A stretch of DNA of 60,478 nucleotides, taken from positions 1 through 60,478 of the forward strand of contig PLIO01000235.1 in NCBI GenBank assembly GCA_003140075.1. Direction: 5' to 3'. Numbering within the stretch: the first letter of the stretch is position 1; every line of letters begins with the position of its first letter. This document shows positions 40,258 through 48,065 of this stretch, piece by piece. The translations under genes were made by a program, and so were the position numbers. The notes under the pieces are model-generated. The model did no database searches, was not told where the DNA came from, and saw only the letters and a list, made by a program, of their open reading frames with translations. This stretch comes from Acidobacteriaceae bacterium (GTDB lineage: Bacteria; Acidobacteriota; Terriglobia; Terriglobales; Acidobacteriaceae).

Positions 40258-41721
40258 ATGGCGATTCGGATTGCAGTCTTGACTTTGCTGGCCGCGTGGG
40301 TGACCACGGTCACTCTGCCCGCACAGGCGCAGTTTGAAACCCGCGCAACCTTCTTCATGGGGCAGGATGCAAGCCCGTACTCCCTGGTGGCGGGCGATTT
40401 TAACGGAGATGGGATCCCGGATGTGGCGGTGGCCTACCACGTGCTCGGCGCAGGCAGCGTGCAAATTCTTCTGGGAAACGGCAATGGGACCTTCCGCCAA
40501 GGTGCCACGTACGCGGTCGACTTTCTATTCTATGGGGCTGCGGCGAGCCTTCGGAACAACGGGATACTCGACCTTGTGTTCGGCGGGGTCGACGATGCCG
40601 TCTACGTCATGCTCGGCGACGGCGATGGAACGTTCCAGTCGTCCGTGTCCTATCCCACTGCAGCCGCATCCGTCATGGTCGCGCTCGGAGACTTTACGGG
40701 CCACGGCAAAATCGACGTTGCAGACCTTGAGTGGACCAGCACCCTAGGGGCCAACTGCAACTGCGTGCAGGTGCTCCCCGGCAACGGCGATGGGACGTTC
40801 GGGGCTCCGGTCACCACGCCGGTACCCTATGACGTGACCGGCTTCGCGATAGCGCCGGGCGATTTCAATGACGACGGGAAGCTCGATTTGGCGGTAGGAG
40901 GCCAGTTTTCTTCCACCGGCAAAGTGGGCGTCCTGCTTGGGAACGGCGACGGCACATTCACCGATGATGGCTACTATCTGGTCGGGGGACAGCCCTTCGC
41001 CATCGCCGCCGGCTACTTCACCGGGGACAAAACCAAGTCCGACCTGGCGGTATCGATCGGCGGCGCGATTGACGTTCTGCTCGGCAATGGCGACGGCACC
41101 TTTCAGCAAGCCGTGTCCTATAGCGCGAACTGGGGCACCGCCACGTGGGTCGTCGCGCAGGACTTCAGCGGCGACGGCAAGATTGACCTGGCGGCGTCAA
41201 ACTTTGGCGACCCGGGGTCTCCGAAATTTCCACCAGGGGTCGACTTTTTCCGGGGCAACGGTGACGGCACATTCATGCCCAGCGTATTTTACCCCGCAGG
41301 AAGCGACGCAGGCATTAACTACGTTGCGGCCGGCAATTTCAGCGGAAGCGGCACGCCCGGCCTGGTGCTCGCAGATTTGGACAGCGAAAGCGTGATCACC
41401 CTACTGAACACCGGAGTGGTCAGTTTCTCGCCGACCACGCCGCTGAATTTCAAGAAGCAAGCCGTCGGCAAAACCAGTGCGCCCCAGACCGTGACCCTTA
41501 CCAACACTGGTACGACCGAGCTGAAAATTCAGTCCATCAAGGCCAGCAGTGAGTTCGCGGTGAAATCGACCTGCGGCGAAAGGGTGGCAGCGGGAGCGAG
41601 CTGCACGATCAGCGCAACGTTCTCCCCGACGAAGCAAGGCGCGGTGCAGGGCACGATTACCATTATCGACAGCGCCTCCTCCAAGCCGCAGGTGATTGAA
41701 TTGCTCGGGACCGGAACATAG
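40258..41721 (+). CDS. FG-GAP repeat secreted protein with C-terminal ASH domain (copy 2)
   Basis: A 487-residue exported paralogue of the gene at 37989, with the same order: signal peptide (AVLTLLAAWVTTVTLPAQAQ), FG-GAP propeller units (AGDFNGDGIPDVAVAY, LGNGNGTF, GDFNDDGKLDLAVGG, VAQDFSGDGKIDLAAS) and an ASH domain ending ELLGTGT. The ATG is preceded by GGGAG. Protein similarity to copy 1 is moderate in the propeller but near complete in the ASH domain. The upstream region holds dispersed repeats and the start of the transposase remnant. Confidence 0.88.
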   Translation: MAIRIAVLTLLAAWVTTVTLPAQAQFETRATFFMGQDASPYSLVAGDFNGDGIPDVAVAYHVLGAGSVQILLGNGNGTFRQGATYAVDFLFYGAAASLRNNGILDLVFGGVDDAVYVMLGDGDGTFQSSVSYPTAAASVMVALGDFTGHGKIDVADLEWTSTLGANCNCVQVLPGNGDGTFGAPVTTPVPYDVTGFAIAPGDFNDDGKLDLAVGGQFSSTGKVGVLLGNGDGTFTDDGYYLVGGQPFAIAAGYFTGDKTKSDLAVSIGGAIDVLLGNGDGTFQQAVSYSANWGTATWVVAQDFSGDGKIDLAASNFGDPGSPKFPPGVDFFRGNGDGTFMPSVFYPAGSDAGINYVAAGNFSGSGTPGLVLADLDSESVITLLNTGVVSFSPTTPLNFKKQAVGKTSAPQTVTLTNTGTTELKIQSIKASSEFAVKSTCGERVAAGASCTISATFSPTKQGAVQGTITIIDSASSKPQVIELLGTGT

Positions 41722-41938
41722 AAATCCCATCTTCGCTCGTCGATGGCGTCATCCCTTCGACAAGCTCAGGGCAAGCTCTGAGCGTAGCCGTGCTTCCGGC
41801 GAAGCGAAGGATCTTCGCTACCATGCTGTGTGCCGCGGGAGATCCCTCGTCCCGCTGGTGAAAACGCGGGCTCTTCGGGATGACGCCTGGTGAGGTTCAA
41901 GAATTCAAACTGACCCACTACCCGCGACGGCGCTTCCT

Positions 41939-41966
41939 TTGGGTTTGCAGCCCTTTGCCGTATTAT
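41939..41966 (+). promoter_or_regulatory. Possible promoter for tsaC
   Basis: TTGGGT (41939-41944) and TATTAT (41961-41966) with a 16-nt spacer; start of transcription would be about 40 nt before the tsaC ATG, with GGAAGGG near 42006 as ribosome site. Confidence 0.4.
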
Positions 41967-42013
41967 GGTAGGTTCCACAGGCAAAATACTCTAAGCGAAG
42001 CAGTTGGGAAGGG

Positions 42014-42667
42014 ATGGCTGTGCGCGTCGAAATCGTGAAGATCCATAGTGAGAGCCCTGAGATTTCACTGGTGAAGTATGCTGCCGACCAGATTCGTGCC
42101 GGCGAGGTGCTGGGGATGCCGACCGACACGTTCTATGGGCTGGCAGCCGATCCCTTTAACCTGCGCGCGGTCGACCGCGTGTATGACATCAAGACGCGCT
42201 CGCGGCACAAGCCATTGTCGCTGCTGATTGAAAGCGTGGACCAGGCGGAAGAGCTGGCTAAATCGCTCTCCGAGGAGTTTTATGCGCTGGCGCGGAAATA
42301 CTGGCCGGGACCGCTGACCCTGATTGTGAAGGCGGGATCGCGGCTGCCGCTGAAGGTTACGGCGAATACCGGCAACGTTGCGCTGCGGGTTCCGAATGCG
42401 AAGATTCCGCTGGCGGTGGTGGCGGCGGCGGCGATTCCGATCACGGCAACCTCGGCTAATCTGAGTGGGGCCACGGAATGCACCAGCGCGGAGCAGGTGC
42501 GCGACCAACTGCAGGGGCGCATCAGCATTATTGTGGACGGCGGGACTTCGCCGCGCGATGTCGCGTCCACAATCATCGACCTGAGCGACGAAGGGGACCG
42601 CTGGCGCATTATTCGCGAGGGTGCGATCCCGGCCGAAGAAATTTCCACTTTTTTTGCCAAAGGATGA
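42014..42667 (+). CDS. tsaC: L-threonylcarbamoyladenylate synthase
   Basis: A 217-residue YrdC/Sua5-domain enzyme that makes threonylcarbamoyl-AMP from threonine, bicarbonate and ATP for the t6A modification of ANN-decoding tRNAs. Signatures: GMPTDTFYGLAADPFN, the KTRSRHKPLSLLI motif (positively charged active-site residues), YWPGPLTLIVKA, ALRVPNAKIP and TATSANLSGA. Single-domain (TsaC length), lacking the Sua5 extension. The stop overlaps the next start (ATGA). Confidence 0.95.
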   Translation: MAVRVEIVKIHSESPEISLVKYAADQIRAGEVLGMPTDTFYGLAADPFNLRAVDRVYDIKTRSRHKPLSLLIESVDQAEELAKSLSEEFYALARKYWPGPLTLIVKAGSRLPLKVTANTGNVALRVPNAKIPLAVVAAAAIPITATSANLSGATECTSAEQVRDQLQGRISIIVDGGTSPRDVASTIIDLSDEGDRWRIIREGAIPAEEISTFFAKG

Positions 42668-43284
42668 GCGACGATTCTGTTCACCGGCACCCGCGACGCC
42701 GCTGGCTACTGCGGCTGGAGGCGCTGGGGCTGGTCACGCTGGCGGCATTCCTCGGATGGACCGCGGTGCGCATTGTTCGCGAAGGCTCGCTGCAGGAACC
42801 GCATACGGCGGACGCGATCATAGTCTTCGGTGCGGCGGAGTATTCCGGGCATCCCTCGCCGGTTTTGCGGGCGCGGCTGGATCACGCATTCGATCTTTTT
42901 CAGCGGGGTGTTGCACCGGTTGTCATCACCACCGGCGGGGCGGCGGCCGACCCCAGCTTTAGCGAAGGTGGCGTGGGGCGCGATTATCTAGAGCATCGCG
43001 GGATTCCCGAGCGGGACCTGATCGCGGAGACGCAGGGGTCGGACACGGCTCGCTCGGCAGTGCGAGTGGCGGTGATTATGCGAGCCAACGGACTGCGCAG
43101 TTGCGTGGCCGTCAGCGATGCGTATCATGTGTTTCGCATCAAGAAATTGCTGGAGCACGAGGGGATCGGACCGGTGTATGTTTCGCCGCGGCCGGATTCG
43201 CGTCCGCACAGCGTGGGACAACGCGCGTATGCCGTGTTGCGGGAAGCCAGCAGTTATTTGCTGTGGAAGCTGGGCATGAGCTAG
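42664..43284 (+). CDS. DUF218 (YdcF/SanA-type) membrane protein
   Basis: A 206-residue protein with one N-terminal membrane segment (LEALGLVTLAAFLGWTAVRI) and a DUF218 domain: ADAIIVFGAAEYSGHPSPVL, RLDHAFDLF, VVITTGGAAADPSFSEGGVG, ETQGSDTARSA and VSDAYHVFRIKKLL. Relatives act in envelope processes such as vancomycin resistance or undecaprenyl-phosphate metabolism, but the reaction is unknown. Translationally coupled to tsaC by a 4-nt overlap. Confidence 0.92.
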   Translation: MSDDSVHRHPRRRWLLRLEALGLVTLAAFLGWTAVRIVREGSLQEPHTADAIIVFGAAEYSGHPSPVLRARLDHAFDLFQRGVAPVVITTGGAAADPSFSEGGVGRDYLEHRGIPERDLIAETQGSDTARSAVRVAVIMRANGLRSCVAVSDAYHVFRIKKLLEHEGIGPVYVSPRPDSRPHSVGQRAYAVLREASSYLLWKLGMS

Positions 43285-43408
43285 TGGGCTTCGGGCTTCA
43301 GCTTTCGGGCTTCAGCACACCCATGAACTTGCGGCGTCTCTATAGGTGGCTGCGTTTGCGCATGCAGTTCGGAAGGCTTGCCGGAGCCCGATAGCCGAAG
43401 CCCGGTTC

Positions 43409-43933
43409 CTACCAGCCGTTTCTTTCCCGCAGGGCGGTGATGTGGGCCACGTGATGGCGTCCGTGCCAGGCGTAGAGCACAAGATTTTTCTCCAGGCTCA
43501 TCGCACCGAGTTCGGGATGGCGGAAGGTGCGCTTCCAGTCTTCCGGTTGCAGCGAGCGTAACAGGCGGATCCAGCGATCGTGCAGAGAATCCAGCAACGC
43601 CAGCGAGACTTCCACTGGAGTAGCTTGCGTGTCGGCGAGCTGCGCCCAGCGGTCTTCGAAGTAGGGCTTGATGGTCGGATCCTCTTCGGTGAGAGCGAGC
43701 TTGGTGCGAAGGTATGCGTTGAGATGGCTGTCGGGGACGTGGTGCGCGACCTGGCGAACGGTCCAGCCCTCGGGCCGGTAAGGTGTATCGAGTTGCTGGG
43801 GGGCAAGCCCTTTCACAGCCGCGCGCAGCCGGGCGGGCGCCTGCTCGATGTGGTGGAGGAGTTCCTCTCTCTGTTCCGGGGTAGGTGGGCCGTGGTAAGT
43901 GAACTTGCCGACGGGGTAGCGCAGATCGGTCAT
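43409..43933 (-). CDS. DinB/YfiT-superfamily metalloprotein
   Basis: A 174-residue four-helix protein of the DinB_2 / YfiT type, some of whose members transfer bacillithiol or other thiols. Family features: LRYPVGKFTYHG at the N-terminus, EGWTVRQVAHHVPDSHLNAYL and YAWHGRHHVAHITAL; the spaced His residues form the expected metal site. The ATG of MTDLRYPVG is chosen because GGAGAG lies 6 nt upstream. Bacillithiol is not expected in this kind of organism, so the thiol or substrate is open. Confidence 0.9.
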   Translation of the reverse strand: MTDLRYPVGKFTYHGPPTPEQREELLHHIEQAPARLRAAVKGLAPQQLDTPYRPEGWTVRQVAHHVPDSHLNAYLRTKLALTEEDPTIKPYFEDRWAQLADTQATPVEVSLALLDSLHDRWIRLLRSLQPEDWKRTFRHPELGAMSLEKNLVLYAWHGRHHVAHITALRERNGW

Positions 43934-44073
43934 TTTGTCTCTCCGAGTCAATCAATCCTGATTCAGAGATGAGCGGCACCGGCGGCAAGTTTCAGAAAAA
44001 GCGACGGGGCAACAAAAACCCGCTTAGGCGTCGCGTTCTCGGCGAGCCCACATGCGTTTCTTCGACATCTCCG

Positions 44074-44385
44074 TCAGTCAACCGTAAGTTTGAACAGCGA
44101 ATCCGCGGTTCCAACTTCGCGCAGAACATAAATGATTTTGCCCGCCAGCTTGTGGGTATCGACGATGGTCAAGAATTGGAAGCCGGGGCCACCGGAATCC
44201 GACAATTGCAAGCCGCCGCTGCCCGCGGCGAAATCGGCATCCGTGCCGGCGAACAACCCCAGATTGGTGCCTGAAGTCAGGTTCTCAAATGCGATCTTCA
44301 ACACAGCATGAGTCTTCGTATCCACCGGCATCCCTGTGACGAGATACTTGCCGCTGCTCCCCACCGTCCCGTTTATCGTAATCAT
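44074..44385 (-). CDS. Small hypothetical protein
   Basis: A 103-residue protein, ATG preceded by GGAG. No signal peptide, Cys or membrane segment; Gly/Thr/Asp-rich with regular strands (KYLVTGMPVDTKTHAVLKIA, GKIIYVLREVGTADSLFKLTV), suggestive of a small beta barrel. No family recognised. Stands alone on - between the DinB gene and the toxin-antitoxin region. Confidence 0.6.
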   Translation of the reverse strand: MITINGTVGSSGKYLVTGMPVDTKTHAVLKIAFENLTSGTNLGLFAGTDADFAAGSGGLQLSDSGGPGFQFLTIVDTHKLAGKIIYVLREVGTADSLFKLTVD

Positions 44386-44588
44386 ATTGTTCTTCTTCTC
44401 CTGAGCGTCGAGTTGCTTACTCGGTATAGTGTTTGAGCCGCACGATTCGTTTCAACGCGAAGGTTGCTTACGGGCGTCACGCTGGCGCCAGGCTTCCCGC
44501 TCCAGAATGGGACAGAAAACCGTCCCGGGCGCCCCTTTTGCAAAAGAACCAGAAGGGAAAGCTATGTACGCAATCAATGCGCACATAG

Positions 44589-44638
44589 TTGACGCTGTCT
44601 GCTGCTTGATGTACTATTTGAATACGTACACTGAGAGG
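44589..44638 (+). promoter_or_regulatory. Promoter, operator and ribosome site of the DUF1778/GNAT pair
   Basis: TTGACG (44589-44594) and TACTAT (44612-44617) with a 17-nt spacer form a good sigma-70-type promoter. The -10 element is inside an imperfect inverted repeat GTACTATTTGAATACGTAC (44611-44629), a likely antitoxin-toxin operator. GAGAGG (44633-44638) is the ribosome site and is 8 nt from a CTG codon that appears to be the start. Confidence 0.6.
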
Positions 44639-44646
44639 TCGCTGCC

Positions 44647-44925
44647 CTGCCCAGAATAGCGGTGGAAGATAACAGCCGGATGTCCCTGCGGATTCGGGCC
44701 GAGGAAAAGGCGCTGCTCCTGCGCGCGGTGGCATTGAAGCACACCGACTTGACGGATTTTGTACTCCATCACGCGTTACGTGCGGCCAAGGCGGTCATCG
44801 AGCAGGCGGATCATGTGCAGCTCTCCGGGAGGGACAGTTTGCGGGTTCTGGATCTGCTGGAGAACCCGCCTGCGCCGAATGCAAAACTGCTGGCGGCTGC
44901 CCGGGCATTGCCAAGACGGCGATAA
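44647..44925 (+). CDS. DUF1778 antitoxin (TacA-like), CTG start
   Basis: A 92-residue ribbon-helix-helix antitoxin: NSRMSLRIRAEEKALLLRAV, ALKHTDLTDFVLHHALRAA, then a C-terminal toxin-binding helix with the typical SLRVLDLLENPPAPN. Members usually begin MPR-A.E.N.RMSLRI; here the equivalent codons read CTG CCC AGA ATA GCG, so initiation at CTG 44647, 8 nt after GAGAGG, fits both the family and the ribosome site. The next candidate, GTG 44662, is 23 nt away. It should repress the operon and block the acetyltransferase toxin that starts 2 nt after its stop. Confidence 0.85.
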   Translation: MPRIAVEDNSRMSLRIRAEEKALLLRAVALKHTDLTDFVLHHALRAAKAVIEQADHVQLSGRDSLRVLDLLENPPAPNAKLLAAARALPRRR

Positions 44926-44927
44926 TC

Positions 44928-45443
44928 GTGACGGCATGGCACGAAGAGCCGATCAGCAAGAGACATGATCGGGAAGCCTTCGACTGCGGCGAAGAAGCGC
45001 TGAATGAATTCTTGCGCCGTTATGCCCGCAAGAGCCACGAGCGGGGTGGCGCGAAAACGTTTCTTGCGCTTAGCGATGCCGACAAATCCGTTCTTGGCTT
45101 CTATAGTCTGAGCCCCGCATCAGTCGACTATGCCCGGACGCCGGAAATCATACGGCGCGGGTTGGCTAGGCATGACGTGCCGGGCTTCCGCCTGGCGCGG
45201 CTGGCCGTGGATGGCAGGTTTCAAGGGAAGGGCCTCGGCGGGCAGCTTTTGCTTGCGGCGGGCCGACGGTGCCTGCTGGCTGCGGCGGAGGTTGGCGGGG
45301 TTGTGCTGGTGATCGACGCCAAGAATGAAAGAGTGGCAGCGTGGTATGCCAGCTATGGCGCGGTGGCGCTGGTGGACGCGCCGTTGACGCTGCTGCTGCC
45401 GCTCGGGACGGTCGAGGCCGCACTCAGGAAGGCGGGAAGGTAG
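44928..45443 (+). CDS. GNAT-family acetyltransferase toxin (TacT-like)
   Basis: A 171-residue N-acetyltransferase of the type paired with DUF1778 antitoxins, which acetylate the amino acid on charged tRNAs and stop translation. Motifs: DREAFDCGEEALNEFLRRYA, FLALSDADKSVLGFYSLSPA, FRLARLAVDGRFQGKGLGGQ (acetyl-CoA-binding motif A; the Q/R-x-x-G-x-G/A pattern as QGKGLG) and the end VAAWYASYGAVAL with the conserved Tyr. GTG start. Full length and apparently intact. Confidence 0.9.
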   Translation: MTAWHEEPISKRHDREAFDCGEEALNEFLRRYARKSHERGGAKTFLALSDADKSVLGFYSLSPASVDYARTPEIIRRGLARHDVPGFRLARLAVDGRFQGKGLGGQLLLAAGRRCLLAAAEVGGVVLVIDAKNERVAAWYASYGAVALVDAPLTLLLPLGTVEAALRKAGR

Positions 45444-45673
45444 TGAAGTGCGTTCCGACCCGGTCGTTTGCTATCTAGGGCGTCTTCTACATCGGCCAGT
45501 CTAAATGGCTCGTCCAACCACGCTTTCGCCTCCTCCAAAGTTGGAAAGGAACGCCCTTCGCCCGTTGAGCGGCGCCTCGCCCGATAATCCTGTGCGCGAG
45601 CCCGCACAACATATCCCTCAGGCCTCCCCTCTACATTGAGGGTGCCCTTAATCCATACCCACGTGCGCCTCAT
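45353..45673 (-). CDS. Doubtful small hypothetical gene
   Basis: A frame that reads plausibly from the ATG of MRRTWVWIKGTLN through GRSFPTLEEAKAWLDEPF, but whose last 30 residues lie antisense to the end of the GNAT gene and look like a shadow. It may be a remnant. No family or ribosome site is recognised. Confidence 0.25.
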   Translation of the reverse strand: MRRTWVWIKGTLNVEGRPEGYVVRARAQDYRARRRSTGEGRSFPTLEEAKAWLDEPFRLADVEDALDSKRPGRNALHYLPAFLSAASTVPSGSSSVNGASTSATAP

Positions 45674-45871
45674 GCTTAAAATGCCTCCGGGTTTTTGGCA
45701 GCTTGAGAAAAGGTAAATGCCAGGATCTCGAATGGGAGAGAAGAAGCTGAAGTGTTTTAGATGGCTCATCGCGATCCAGGATTCAAGTTTCCGCCGTCGG
45801 GTTGGACTTCACATCTTCGTGACATAAGGCCGCATATCCGGTAGTGTTTAAACAGTAAGGAGCCGCAAGAG

Positions 45872-46135
45872 GTGAATGTGACCGTGCATATTCCCGACGA
45901 TCTTGCCGCGCGGCTGACTGCGGCGGGCGGCGACTTGTCGCGCCGCGCACTTGAGGCCTTGGCAGCTGAAGAGTATAAGCATGACCGTATCACCAAGCCC
46001 GAATTGCAGCGGCTCCTCGGCATTGAGACTGGGTTCCAGCTCGACGAATTCCTTAAGGCCCATGATGTGTGGATCGAGTACACAACGGAAGACGCTGAAC
46101 GTGAGCGTCAAGGCCTACAACGCCTGGGTCTCTGA
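45872..46135 (+). CDS. UPF0175-family antitoxin
   Basis: An 87-residue protein of the UPF0175 family: VTVHIPDDLAARLTAAGGDL, SRRALEALAAEEYKHDRITK, ELQRLLGIETGFQLDEFLKA and a final YTTEDAERERQGLQRLG. These proteins carry a small helical DNA-binding region and are paired with PIN-domain toxins. GTG start, AAGGAG 9 nt upstream. The stop overlaps the toxin ATG by one base (TGATG). Confidence 0.88.
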   Translation: MNVTVHIPDDLAARLTAAGGDLSRRALEALAAEEYKHDRITKPELQRLLGIETGFQLDEFLKAHDVWIEYTTEDAERERQGLQRLGL

Positions 46136-46617
46136 TGCGCCTGGTTGTCGCTGATACCAGCCCCGTTTTTTATCTACTGTCCATCGGTCACATCGATGTC
46201 TTGCCTCGGTTGTTCGGGAAAGTCTTTGTTCCCGATGCGGTGCACAAAGAGCTATGCCATCCTGCAGCCCCCGCGCTGGTTCGCGAATGGGCGGCACGTC
46301 TTCCTGACTGGGTGGAGGCAGTGTCGGTTGAAGCTCTTGACGATGCCGCGTTCCTGCCGCTGGGAGCGGGTAAGCGCGCGGCGATTACGCTCGCGCTATC
46401 CATGCACGCGGACCTGATCTTAATCGACGAGCGCAAAGGAACCAATGTGGCCCTCGACAAAGGATTTGTAGTTGCCGGCACGCTCGGCGTCCTCGCTCTG
46501 GCCGCGCGGCGGGGCTTGGTTGATCTGGCCGATTCCTTCGCGCGGCTCAAGCGCACGAATTTCCGCTATCGCCAGGAAATCATGGATGTGCTGCTCAAGC
46601 AAAACGCGGGTAAATGA
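46135..46617 (+). CDS. PIN-domain toxin (DUF3368 type)
   Basis: A 160-residue PIN-fold ribonuclease that is the usual partner of UPF0175 antitoxins. Acidic active-site residues are in VVADTSPVFYLL (Asp), VPDAVHKEL (Glu), AITLALSM preceded by GKRAA, and ADLILIDERKGTNVA (Asp), with FVVAGTLGVLALAARRGLV as the family's typical later strand-helix. Coupled to the antitoxin gene. It would cut RNA when freed. Confidence 0.92.
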   Translation: MRLVVADTSPVFYLLSIGHIDVLPRLFGKVFVPDAVHKELCHPAAPALVREWAARLPDWVEAVSVEALDDAAFLPLGAGKRAAITLALSMHADLILIDERKGTNVALDKGFVVAGTLGVLALAARRGLVDLADSFARLKRTNFRYRQEIMDVLLKQNAGK

Positions 46618-46922
46618 GTCCCGAGTGCTCCTCTGCGGCAAGTCCTGAACCCGCTCAGTTAACTACAACCCCTAGGGCTTCCACGCTCTCAACCCCATTC
46701 CCTCCGGCTTCGCATTTCGGTTCTCCCTGCCCTGAGATTTGTGCATCCTAAAGTCCGTTTGTAGGCTAAACTCGCAATTCTGGGTAGGTTCGTGGTGGAT
46801 CCATGTGCCGGGTTGAGCTGCGCTCGACCGGACGGCCGAGGGCGGTCGTCCCCACATGAGCTGCGCCTTTCCCACATCAAACTTGATTTCTCACATGAAC
46901 CGTGGTGTACGAGAGAGGAACT
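46618..46922. other. Intergenic region upstream of ku
   Basis: No gene. It contains the GGACGGCC palindrome copy at 46830-46851 with the CCCACATGAG flank. The ku ribosome site (AGAGAGGAA) is at its right end. Confidence 0.55.
46830..46851. repeat. GGACGGCC palindrome (imperfect copy)
   Basis: GGACGGCC and GGTCGTCC around GAGGGC, then CCCACATGAG; third copy of the family at 8398 and 26102. The TGAGCTGCGCTCG segment before it matches GAGCTTCGCTCG before the 26102 copy. Confidence 0.7.
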
Positions 46923-47768
46923 ATGGCAGCTTCGGTTTGGTCGGGACATTTAACTTTTGGGCTTATCTCTATGCCGGTGCGTTTGTTTTCGGGGGCGCGC
47001 AGTTCCGGCATTTCTTTCAACATGCTGCATCGCACGGACAAGTCGCGGCTCAAGCAGCAGTACGTCTGTCAGGCGGATGGCTTGGTGGTCGATCGCAGCG
47101 ACATCGTCAAGGGCTACGAGTTTCGCAAGGATGAATACATCATCATCGAACCGGAGGAGATCAAGAAGATCGAGCCGCAGACCGCGAAGACCATGGAGAT
47201 TCTGGAATTTGTGAAGGCGGGCGATGTGGATCCGGTTTATTTCGAGTCGTCGTATTACATGATGCCGGAGGAGGCTGGACGGCGGCCTTATGCGCTGCTG
47301 ACCAAGGCGCTCGAAGAGAGCGAATACGTGGCCATTGCCAAGATCACGATGCACAACCGCGAGTACACGGTGTTTCTGCGCCCGCATGCCGGCGGACTGA
47401 TGCTGCACACGATGTATTACGCCGAAGAAGTGAAAAAAGTGGAAGGTTTTGGGGCGCCCGATGTGGAGTTGAAAGAAGCGGAAGTGAAAGTGGCGCACCA
47501 GCTCATCGAAGCGCTGGCGGACGAGTGGGACCCGGAAAAGTATCAAGACAGCTTCCAGGAAAATCTCAAGAAGTTGATCGAGACGAAGCTCGAGGGCGGC
47601 GAGGTGGCGGCGGTGGAGAAGCCGAAGAAGCTGGCTCCCGTGGTGGATTTGATGGCCGCACTCAAGCAGAGCCTGGCGCAGATGGAAGGCAAGAAGAAAC
47701 CTGCGGCCACGGCCAAGTCAGACGAGCCGGCGGCTGCGACTGGTGGAAAGTCTCGACGGGGACGATAG
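46923..47768 (+). CDS. ku: Non-homologous end-joining protein Ku
   Basis: A 281-residue bacterial Ku that binds double-strand DNA ends as a homodimer and recruits LigD. The core (ASVWSGHLTFGLISMPVRLF, CQADGLVVDRSDIVKGYEF, IEPEEIKKIEPQTAKTMEI, VDPVYFESSYYMMPEE, YVAIAKITMHNREYTVFLRP, LHTMYYAEEV) is complete, followed by a helical region and a Lys/Ala-rich C-terminal tail, which in Ku contributes to DNA binding. ATG with AGAGAGG upstream. No ligase D gene lies within this window. Confidence 0.96.
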   Translation: MAASVWSGHLTFGLISMPVRLFSGARSSGISFNMLHRTDKSRLKQQYVCQADGLVVDRSDIVKGYEFRKDEYIIIEPEEIKKIEPQTAKTMEILEFVKAGDVDPVYFESSYYMMPEEAGRRPYALLTKALEESEYVAIAKITMHNREYTVFLRPHAGGLMLHTMYYAEEVKKVEGFGAPDVELKEAEVKVAHQLIEALADEWDPEKYQDSFQENLKKLIETKLEGGEVAAVEKPKKLAPVVDLMAALKQSLAQMEGKKKPAATAKSDEPAAATGGKSRRGR

Positions 47769-48065
47769 AAAGACGGGCTTCGGGCTTCGGCTTTCGGGCT
47801 TCTGCCGCCTGATTTTTGTTTCGCCACGTACGACGCCTCTGTCTACTGGCGTTCGGGCACAACCATGCAGCGTGTAATCTCACGGGCATCCAAGTTACTC
47901 CATCCAACTTGCCCCACCGTTCCGGCATCCCAGAACTAGGTGAGCGGTAGCCGAGGCTCGAAGCCTGACGGCCGAAGCCCGAGCCCACTGGCGTAGATGG
48001 TGGCCAGCCGTTAGAATGTTGGATTCCTCGCAGGTGTAGCCATAAATTTTCCTATTGGGGTGCTG

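Noticed and set aside
43281..43988. Overlapping - strand frame over the DinB gene
   Set aside because: Arg/Pro/His-rich, no family features; a shadow of the DinB frame plus the flanking repeat.
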